Assembly: GCA_937885735.1 (NCBI GenBank)
Contig: CALABN010000143.1
Coordinates: 1-5,547, forward strand
DNA: 5,547 nt
Source of the DNA: an uncultured Bacteroidota bacterium
GTDB taxonomy: Bacteria > Bacteroidota > Bacteroidia > Bacteroidales > SZUA-534
Direction of reading: 5' to 3'
Below the pieces are notes generated by a model. It ran no database searches and was not told the origin of the DNA. It saw only the letters and a list, made by a program, of their open reading frames with translations. The position numbers and the translations under genes are program-made. Shown one piece after another: positions 1 to 5,547 of this stretch (position 1 is the first letter of the stretch; the number at the start of each line of letters is the position of its first letter).

Positions 1-2449
1 CGTTCCAACCTTCTTTGGCATCAACCTCAACCACGCTCTCGACCACACGACGTGCCACTGTAGGATAATAAACCGTATAGCAATTCTGCGGTTCCTCGTT
101 AAGACGCTCGTTGAAGAACACGTCCGTTGGGTCGCCACCGTTCAATGCGACTGTGTAATGGTGGCCAGTATTGTTGAATGCGAGTGTGGATTTTACAACA
201 ATATGAACCTTAACCTTGCTGACGCCTTCGGGCAACTGAACCTTGTAGGTGAGAGACGCCCCATTAGCCGATTCGGTATAAGGCATAAGTGCGACACCGC
301 TCAATGTACGTCCCATATAAGGAATTGTGGTCCAACTTGTTGACTGTACAGCATTTGCCGACAGGTAATGTTCAGCCTCGATTGCCGTAAATCCACGCTT
401 GTCGGCAGGGAACGAGAATCCGCCGTTTTCGGCATTTTCAATACGGGAAACCCTCGGCATACGGTCGGCAGGGAAATTGTCGTTCCAATTGGTATAGCCA
501 ATGTGTTTCTGAATCATCATTCCGTCCCATTTGCCATTGGCCATAACCTTGTTGTAGTCACGGCAAAGTTCGACATCACGGTTAAAGCACGCCTCAACCT
601 TGTCAGCCCACGCATTGGCAGAAGCATCGCCTCGCTTGTAAAGGTCGAGGTTCATAGCCTGCGCATAGTACATTTCATAAATGTTGGCAAGCGCCTGCAC
701 AGGGAAAAGAATGATTTGCTTGTAAGCATCACGGTACTGTGGTTCCAGCGAAATATACTGGCGCAAAGCCTCCGCCTCAAGTTTGCAGAATTCGTCGACA
801 ACCTGCTTGAACTCGCCACTGGCAAGGTCGAAAGTGCGGAAATCCATCATTTCGGCAGTGGTGCGTCCGCTGTACTTGCTGTAAAGATTGAGAATGCGAG
901 TAGCCTCGTCGGCCTGCGACTCGCCAAACTGCTGACGGCAGAAATCGCGTGTATGGTCGAGCAGATTATCGGCGTTGAATTTTTCAGGACTGCAAGCCAT
1001 ATCGAGGAACAGGCTGATAGGATATTCCATAGGCTTGAGGTCGCCTACATTGAGCACCCAAAGTTTATCGACACCATAAGCGTAAGTGAGTTGCAGTTGC
1101 TCCCACATATTCTGTATTGGCGTAATGTTCAGCCATTTGGAATTACGAGGCGCACCAACATAATCAACGTGGTAATAGATGCCAAAACCGCCTTTGTGCT
1201 CACGTTCCTTGACTGTAGGCAACTTGCGGACGTCGCCCCAATTGTCGTCGCTCAACAAGATGATGACGTCGTCAGGGACACGCAGGCCCAAATCGTAGAA
1301 TTTCTGAACTTCCTTATACAATGCCCAAACCTGCTGGCGCTTTTCGGCAGGCTTGCCAGTGACGTCGGCAATAATCTGACGCTGGTTGGCGATAATCTTC
1401 TCAAGCAAAGCCTTGTTACGTTCATCGTCAGAGACATACTCGTCATCGTGGCCCTCCTTGCCTCCCAAAGCGGTATCGCCGTCACCACGCATACCAATGG
1501 TGACAAGGTCCTCGTTGTCCTTTGAACGCTCGATTCCCTCACGGAAAAACTTGTCGATTACCTCTTGATTCGAAGCATAGTCCCAAACACCATACTCATC
1601 GCGGTGACGCGCCCACTCCTGATGATTGCGGGCCATAGGCTCGTGGTGCGACGTTCCCATAACTATTCCCATTTCGTCGGCAGTGGCGCTGTTGAGCGAA
1701 TCGTCGGCATAGAAAGCCCACCCCCACATTGCAGGCCACATAAAATTGCCTCGCAGACGAAGCAACAACTCAAAGACATCGGCATAAAACTCGTGACCGC
1801 CAAAATCGGTTCCATAGGTGTTCTTCACCCAGGTTGTAAGGCAAGGCGCCTCATCGTTAAGGAAGATGCCTCGATACTTCACCTTTGGCGATTCAAGCAC
1901 TATCTTGTTTTCCGAAAGGAAGATGCTGTCGTGATGAGCAATTGGCGCATCTGCCCAAAAATACCACGGCGAAACACCCATCAACTTTGAAAGATGAAAC
2001 ATTCCGTAGAATGTGCCACGCTTGTCGGAACCTGCAATCACAAGGGCACGGTCAATGTCCTTTGTAGGTTTTTCCACAATCTGGATTAACGATGCCTCCC
2101 ATTGGTTGCGCACCTTGCTCACGTCAATCTTCTTCGACTTGACAAGTTGGTCAATCAACTTGCTGTGGCCTATTGTGCCGACAATTATCGGCTGACGCGA
2201 ATTTTGGACGTCGGCCACCGCTGGCTTTACTCCCGTAACGCGATTGATATCATCGGCGAAAATGTTGGCAATGCGCTGAATGCCGTTCAAGTCGGCATTG
2301 TCAATTAAAATGTCGGTTCCAGAAATGCGGAAATCGGCATCAGACTGACGCTCGAAGACAACCTGCGCGTCAAGCGTTGAAGACACAAGGCACAACGACA
2401 CAAACAATGCGCCTTGCATCATCTTTTTACTCAAATCAATGATTGACAT
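1..2449 (-). CDS. Secreted xylan alpha-1,2-glucuronidase, family GH115 (3' end cut by window)
   Basis: Read on the minus strand this is one uninterrupted frame of 816 codons from ATG at 2449, running off the left edge. GH115 enzymes release glucuronic or 4-O-methylglucuronic acid side chains from xylan, including internal ones, which fits gut or rumen Bacteroidales. Residues 1-28 look like a signal peptide: KK at 8-9, a hydrophobic core at 14-24 and a likely cut before Q29, so the product should be periplasmic or surface-located. Residues about 30-190 match the alpha/beta N-terminal domain. The barrel motifs follow: FLNDEAP (196-202), GGHEFYADVFELLLRLRGN (217-235), MWPAMW (237-242), GTSHHEPM (265-272), MRGDGD (320-325), LSDDNWG (399-405), YYHVDYVGAPR (425-435) and NVGDLKPMEYP (467-477). 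After a helical region, FTAIEAEHY (687-695) opens the GH115 C-terminal beta-domain, which is incomplete. Family members are usually about 830-860 residues or longer, so little is probably missing. Starting at Met10 or Met11 would lose the basic signal-peptide end. The acidic motif residues are intact, but I did not align them to assign the catalytic pair. Confidence 0.93.
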   Translation of the reverse strand, partial: MSIIDLSKKMMQGALFVSLCLVSSTLDAQVVFERQSDADFRISGTDILIDNADLNGIQRIANIFADDINRVTGVKPAVADVQNSRQPIIVGTIGHSKLIDQLVKSKKIDVSKVRNQWEASLIQIVEKPTKDIDRALVIAGSDKRGTFYGMFHLSKLMGVSPWYFWADAPIAHHDSIFLSENKIVLESPKVKYRGIFLNDEAPCLTTWVKNTYGTDFGGHEFYADVFELLLRLRGNFMWPAMWGWAFYADDSLNSATADEMGIVMGTSHHEPMARNHQEWARHRDEYGVWDYASNQEVIDKFFREGIERSKDNEDLVTIGMRGDGDTALGGKEGHDDEYVSDDERNKALLEKIIANQRQIIADVTGKPAEKRQQVWALYKEVQKFYDLGLRVPDDVIILLSDDNWGDVRKLPTVKEREHKGGFGIYYHVDYVGAPRNSKWLNITPIQNMWEQLQLTYAYGVDKLWVLNVGDLKPMEYPISLFLDMACSPEKFNADNLLDHTRDFCRQQFGESQADEATRILNLYSKYSGRTTAEMMDFRTFDLASGEFKQVVDEFCKLEAEALRQYISLEPQYRDAYKQIILFPVQALANIYEMYYAQAMNLDLYKRGDASANAWADKVEACFNRDVELCRDYNKVMANGKWDGMMIQKHIGYTNWNDNFPADRMPRVSRIENAENGGFSFPADKRGFTAIEAEHYLSANAVQSTSWTTIPYMGRTLSGVALMPYTESANGASLTYKVQLPEGVSKVKVHIVVKSTLAFNNTGHHYTVALNGGDPTDVFFNERLNEEPQNCYTVYYPTVARRVVESVVEVDAKEGWN

Positions 2450-2610
2450 ATTATTTTTGTTTACAATTTTCAAAAACAGATTTTTAGACGTGTAAAAATA
2501 CTCACTGCAACAGAAATGAAATGCGAAGTTTTTGCAAGTTGGGTGGAAAAATTCACAAAAAACACTCTCTTTTGGCAAAATCGCTACTTTTAGGTGATTT
2601 TTCTATCGAA
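2450..2610. other. Divergent intergenic region between GH115 and the SGNH/MBOAT genes
   Basis: These 161 A/T-rich bases must carry the start signals for both divergent genes unless transcripts enter from outside. No Shine-Dalgarno sequence precedes either start, as is normal in Bacteroidota. Toward GH115 the best -7-like string is TATTTTTA on the minus strand (2500-2493), one mismatch from TAnnTTTG and without a well-spaced -33 TTTG. Toward the SGNH gene, TACTTTTA (2585-2592) also has one mismatch and lies too close to the start to look convincing. I see no clear operator palindrome or riboswitch. Confidence 0.6.
2452..2459 (+). promoter_or_regulatory. Possible -7 element (TAnnTTTG) for the SGNH/MBOAT operon
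   Basis: The string TATTTTTG fits the Bacteroidota -7 consensus TAnnTTTG exactly and points toward the SGNH gene. It would give a leader of roughly 145 bases. No TTTG-like -33 element lies about 20 bases upstream, where the sequence is the start of the GH115 coding region. The surrounding T-run makes a chance match easy, so this is only a candidate. Confidence 0.22.
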
Positions 2611-3855
2611 ATGCTAATACGAATCCTGACATTGGCAATTGCCATATTGAGCACCAGACTGCTGTCGGCACAAGTTTGGAAAGATTGTGCGGACAGCCTA
2701 AAATTCATTGATTTCGAGAAAAACAAGATTGAGGTTTTCGACAGCACTCAATGGACATTTTTCCAGAAAAAACTTTGCTCCTGCGCCGAATCGGACACTG
2801 CAAAAGTGAGCATTGTCCACATTGGCGACTCGCATCTGCAAGCCGACTTCCTATCTGGCGAACTGCGACGATGCCTTCATCGGGAATTCAACCACAGCCG
2901 ACCGTCGCGAGGGCTTATATTCCCTTACACCGTGGCAGGCACCAACAACCCATCAAACTACAAAATAGGTTATACGGGCGACTGGACTAACTCAAAATGC
3001 ATTGACAGACAATGCGAAAACATTGGCATTTCGGGAATCACGGTCACGACTTCGGACACGACATCTACATTATATATATGTATAGCCGACAACGAACCGC
3101 CTGGCTACGGCGGAAGCAGAATCCAACTGTTCACCGACTTGGACAAATTGGGACTTTGGCCTATACTCTACGGCGACACCGCCACAAACCGACTTGCCAA
3201 AATTGACGTTGAATCGCAAAGCATAATATGGGAACTCGACACCATTGTGGATTCCATTGCATTTACATTCAACAAGATGCCCATTCAAGGGAAACGCATC
3301 AAAAGCAAAGGCGACAGTTTTATACTGCAAGGCCTGTCCCTGACAACTGGCAAAGGCATTGAATACCACACTATTGGCGTAAACGGGGCGCGAGTATCAT
3401 CATACCTGAAATGCGAAAAATTCATTCCGCAACTGAAATCGCTCAATCCTGACCTGGTGATAATTTCACTCGGGACAAACGACTCTTACGGACAAAATTT
3501 CAATAGCGAAAAATTTGAAAATCAACTTGCCAAACTCATAGAATCGATACAAAAAGAAGGCATTTGCAACAACATTCTGCTTACAACACCTGGCAACGAC
3601 AAGATAAACCGTGAATTGTACAATCAAAATGCCCATATTTGCGCCGAAACTATAGCCAAAGTTGGCAAGCAAATGAAATGTGCGATTTGGGATTTCAATG
3701 CGATAATGGGAAATGACGAAAATGTTGACGTATGGTTCGAATCGGGCTTGATGAGAAGTGATTACCTGCACTTTACAAAAGAAGGATACGAACTGCAGGC
3801 GCATCTGCTTTTCAATGCAATGCTAAATGGCTGTTCCATAAAATCACAGTTTTGA
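2611..3855 (+). CDS. Exported SGNH/GDSL hydrolase or glycan O-acetyltransferase, PatB/Ape1-like
   Basis: This 414-residue protein probably acts outside the inner membrane, adding or removing O-acetyl groups on a glycan. Residues 1-21 (MLIRILTLAIAILSTRLLSA, cut near AQ) make a good signal peptide, which is why I start at 2611 and not at the in-frame ATG at 2521; that longer form would bury the signal behind 30 unremarkable residues. SGNH block I is HIGDSHLQAD (70-79) with nucleophile Ser74. Block II is IGVNGARVSSY (255-265), block III is LGTNDSYG (287-294) with Asn290, and block V is DYLHFTKEGY (384-393) with Asp384 and His387, so the full catalytic set is present. The roughly 180 residues between blocks I and II, including PYTVAGTNNP (105-114), resemble the inserted beta-domain of the Ape1/PatB group. 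Twelve cysteines are present. The stop lies 10 bases before the MBOAT gene. Transferase and esterase cannot be told apart by motifs, and a simple carbohydrate esterase remains possible. Confidence 0.85.
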   Translation: MLIRILTLAIAILSTRLLSAQVWKDCADSLKFIDFEKNKIEVFDSTQWTFFQKKLCSCAESDTAKVSIVHIGDSHLQADFLSGELRRCLHREFNHSRPSRGLIFPYTVAGTNNPSNYKIGYTGDWTNSKCIDRQCENIGISGITVTTSDTTSTLYICIADNEPPGYGGSRIQLFTDLDKLGLWPILYGDTATNRLAKIDVESQSIIWELDTIVDSIAFTFNKMPIQGKRIKSKGDSFILQGLSLTTGKGIEYHTIGVNGARVSSYLKCEKFIPQLKSLNPDLVIISLGTNDSYGQNFNSEKFENQLAKLIESIQKEGICNNILLTTPGNDKINRELYNQNAHICAETIAKVGKQMKCAIWDFNAIMGNDENVDVWFESGLMRSDYLHFTKEGYELQAHLLFNAMLNGCSIKSQF

Positions 3856-3865
3856 AAAAATATAA

Positions 3866-5371
3866 ATGATGCTTTTTACAGACCTTTCGTGGTTTCAATA
3901 TAATATCAATCACCCGCTACTCTTCACACGGCCGTCGTTTTGGGTGTTCTTTACAGTCGTCTTTGCTATTTTTTGTTTGATACACAAACAAATAAAATGG
4001 CGAAACTTTTGGTTGTTCGCTGTAAGCATTTTCTTCTACTACAAATCGAGCGGACTTTATTTTGTGCTGTTGCTTATGTCGGTAATAGTAAATTACCTGA
4101 TTGGCAAGCAAGTGGCAAAAACAGGCGAGAGAGGCGACAAACGCTGGCTTGCGTTCGGCATTGCATACAACCTGCTGTGGCTCGTATATTACAAATACAC
4201 ATATTTAATAATAGGCTGGATTTCACAAATAACAGGCATCAGCATAAATGTACAGGATTGGCTTGGCGACAGCATTCACGCAATATTCACAGGCACTCCA
4301 ACCGCATCGGACATAATTCTGCCTGTCGGCATCTCGTTCTACACGTTTCAAGCAATAAGTTACATTGTTGATATTTACAGAAATAAAATCAAGCCACTTG
4401 AAAACATATTCGACTTTGGCTTTTACCTGACGTTCTTTCCGCAACTCGTTGCAGGTCCAATAGTCAGGGCATCGGATTTTGTGCCACAGATAAACAAGCC
4501 GTTTTTCCTTTACAAGGAAGAATTCGGGCAAGGTTTATTCTTCATAATCAATGGCTTGGTAAAAAAAATAATAGTAGCCGACTACATTTCGGTGAACTTT
4601 GTGGACCGCATCTTCGACACGCCATTGGCCTATTCGGGATTCGAGAATCTAATGGGCGTCTATGGGTACGCCATTCAAATCTACTGCGACTTTTCGGGCT
4701 ATACCGACATAGCCATTGGCCTTGCCCTTTGGATGGGTTTTCACTTGAGCATAAATTTCAAATCGCCATACAAGGCGCTCAACCCAACTGATTTCTGGCG
4801 ACGCTGGCACATATCGCTGTCATCGTGGCTACGCGACTATCTATACATTCCACTTGGTGGCAACCGAAAAGGGACTGTCCGCACATACATAAACCTGTTT
4901 TTGGTAATGGTGATTGGCGGACTTTGGCACGGCGCAAACATAAAATTCATTGTCTGGGGCGCACTGCACGGAATCTATTTGATTATAGACAAGATATTCA
5001 AATCGGCATTCGGTCAGTTACGGACATTGAAACCACTGCGCATCTTTTTGACATTCAACATTGTGGCATTTACTTGGATTGCTTTTCGCGCCAACTCAAT
5101 GGATGACGCATCAAACATTATAAATCAAATATTTACCAATTTCAAGGCTGAACACATACTTGAATACATCAACGCTTATTGGCAAATATTTGCCGTGATG
5201 ATTGGCACATATATAATTCACTGGTTGCCTGAAAGATTCAAGAACTGGTATCGCGGTAAATTTGCCATTATGCCTATTTGGCTACAACTTACAATAAGCG
5301 CAGTTGCGGTGTTTATTCTGGTCCAATTCAGCACTTCAGGACTACAACCATTCATCTATTTCCAGTTCTAA
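3866..5371 (+). CDS. MBOAT family membrane O-acyltransferase (AlgI/PatA/DltB-like)
   Basis: This 501-residue polytopic membrane protein belongs to the MBOAT group that passes acetyl groups from a cytoplasmic donor to the outer face for glycan acetylation. About 11-12 hydrophobic segments can be seen, for example at 21-39, 47-79, 97-121, 150-170, 264-292, 341-358, 391-409, 437-454 and 471-490. Family motifs are ILPVGISFYTFQAISYIVDI (151-170), FPQLVAGPIVR (191-201), DFSGYTDIAIGLALWMGF (275-292), NPTDFWRRWHISLSSWLRDY (306-325), IPLGGNRKG (328-336) and GGLWHGANIKF (351-361). The two conserved histidines are His315 and His355; the latter matches the invariant MBOAT histidine. Length is normal for AlgI-type proteins and nothing is missing. 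The gene starts with ATG ATG (3866 or 3869), 10 bases after the SGNH stop, with no Shine-Dalgarno sequence, so the two genes are probably co-transcribed. Partnership with an exported SGNH protein mirrors PatA/PatB and AlgI with AlgJ/AlgX. The glycan acceptor is unknown; DltB function is unlikely because no dltA, dltC or dltD genes are seen nearby. Confidence 0.93.
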   Translation: MMLFTDLSWFQYNINHPLLFTRPSFWVFFTVVFAIFCLIHKQIKWRNFWLFAVSIFFYYKSSGLYFVLLLMSVIVNYLIGKQVAKTGERGDKRWLAFGIAYNLLWLVYYKYTYLIIGWISQITGISINVQDWLGDSIHAIFTGTPTASDIILPVGISFYTFQAISYIVDIYRNKIKPLENIFDFGFYLTFFPQLVAGPIVRASDFVPQINKPFFLYKEEFGQGLFFIINGLVKKIIVADYISVNFVDRIFDTPLAYSGFENLMGVYGYAIQIYCDFSGYTDIAIGLALWMGFHLSINFKSPYKALNPTDFWRRWHISLSSWLRDYLYIPLGGNRKGTVRTYINLFLVMVIGGLWHGANIKFIVWGALHGIYLIIDKIFKSAFGQLRTLKPLRIFLTFNIVAFTWIAFRANSMDDASNIINQIFTNFKAEHILEYINAYWQIFAVMIGTYIIHWLPERFKNWYRGKFAIMPIWLQLTISAVAVFILVQFSTSGLQPFIYFQF

Positions 5372-5376
5372 AACAG

Positions 5377-5403
5377 AAACAAAACATATATGTATTTGTT
5401 TTT
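5377..5403 (+). terminator. Probable intrinsic terminator after the SGNH/MBOAT unit
   Basis: Just 5 bases after the MBOAT stop, AAACAAA (5377-5383) pairs perfectly with TTTGTTT (5395-5401). Inside, ACA (5384-5386) pairs with TGT (5391-5393), with A5394 bulged and a TATA loop. The 3' arm runs straight into a T-run (5399-5403). The stem is almost all A/T and therefore weak, but the position between two differently transcribed genes and the T-run support termination. Confidence 0.5.
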
Positions 5404-5466
5404 ATGCAAGATAAATGCCTGAACTTATTTTTTTGCCGTTTTTTATAGGGAATTTAAAATTTATAC

Positions 5467-5475
5467 TACTTTTGC
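5467..5475 (+). promoter_or_regulatory. Bacteroidota -7 promoter element for tRNA-His
   Basis: TACTTTTGC fits the extended Bacteroidota sigma-ABfr -7 consensus TAnnTTTGC exactly. It ends 12 bases before the G(-1) of the tRNA, so transcription would begin around 5480-5483 with a very short 5' leader for RNase P to remove. The -33 position is poor: a T-run (5439-5444) lies near the expected distance, while the nearest TTTG (5432-5435) is about 31 bases away. Confidence 0.6.
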
Positions 5476-5487
5476 AGACCGAAATAT

Positions 5488-5547
5488 GGTGCGCGTAGTT
5501 CAGTTGGTTAGAGCGTCAGATTGTGGTTCTGAATGTCGTGGGTTCGA
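5488..5547 (+). tRNA. tRNA-His (anticodon GTG), 3' end cut by window
   Basis: The 5' acceptor strand is GTGCGCG (5489-5495), preceded by G5488, which would be the extra G(-1) that marks bacterial tRNA-His. TA (5496-5497) leads to the D-stem GTTC (5498-5501) paired with GAGC (5511-5514, one G-U). The anticodon stem TCAGA (5516-5520) pairs fully with TCTGA (5528-5532). The loop TTGTGGT (5521-5527) carries anticodon GTG at 5523-5525, which reads His codons. The variable loop (5533-5537), the T-stem 5' strand GTGGG (5538-5542) and the start of the TTCGA T-loop follow before the window ends. The 3' T-stem and acceptor strands are not visible, so those pairings are unchecked. Confidence 0.95.

Noticed and set aside
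368..1525. A 385-codon open frame on the plus strand opposite GH115
   Set aside because: It lies wholly antisense to the strongly supported GH115 frame, has no recognisable domain, and is explained by the codon bias of GH115.
2454..2476. Inverted repeat TTTTTG / CAAAAA with an 11-base loop just upstream of GH115
   Set aside because: The stem is only six pairs, five of them A-T, in homopolymer-rich sequence, which is too weak to call an operator or terminator.
2516..2593. A 25-codon frame (ATG at 2516, TAG at 2591-2593) upstream of the SGNH gene
   Set aside because: It is very short, has no ribosome binding site or recognisable leader-peptide feature, and is expected by chance in A/T-rich spacer DNA.
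2521..2610. Upstream in-frame ATG that would add 30 residues to the SGNH protein
   Set aside because: The added residues do not look like part of a signal peptide, while Met at 2611 begins a classic one. A longer leader form cannot be fully excluded.
5488..5547. tRNA-His as an attachment site for an integrated element
   Set aside because: The tRNA 3' end is outside the window, and no integrase gene or duplicated tRNA fragment is visible in it.

Overview
The window looks like chromosomal DNA of a member of the Bacteroidota, most likely order Bacteroidales (a Bacteroides or Prevotella relative). The reasons are a xylan alpha-glucuronidase of family GH115 with Bacteroides-like motifs, start codons preceded by A/T-rich sequence with no Shine-Dalgarno element, and a TAnnTTTG-type -7 element in front of a tRNA gene. 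The species cannot be named from this sequence alone.

Layout. Positions 1-2449 (minus strand) hold most of a secreted GH115 alpha-glucuronidase; its C-terminal end lies beyond the left edge. A 161-base divergent intergenic region (2450-2610) follows. Reading away from it on the plus strand are two closely spaced genes: an exported SGNH/GDSL-type hydrolase or acetyltransferase (2611-3855) and, after a 10-base gap, a membrane-bound O-acyltransferase (MBOAT) of the AlgI/PatA/DltB group (3866-5371). An A/T-rich hairpin with a T-run closes this unit. A Bacteroidota-type promoter then leads into a tRNA-His gene cut off by the right edge.

How the genes work together. The SGNH and MBOAT genes form a convincing two-gene cassette. 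In known pairs of this kind (PatA/PatB in Neisseria, AlgI with AlgJ/AlgX in Pseudomonas), the MBOAT protein moves acetyl groups across the inner membrane and the exported SGNH protein places them on a glycan, or removes them. The target here could be peptidoglycan, an exopolysaccharide or another envelope glycan, and the sequence does not decide. GH115 removes (4-O-methyl-)glucuronic acid side chains from xylan. It is divergently transcribed, uses clearly different codons and shows no SusC/SusD or other xylan genes within the window, so a functional link to the acetylation pair is unproven.

I found no CRISPR array, insertion sequence or phage gene, and nothing I would defend as a wholly new system. 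The most interesting item is the acetylation pair with its unidentified substrate.
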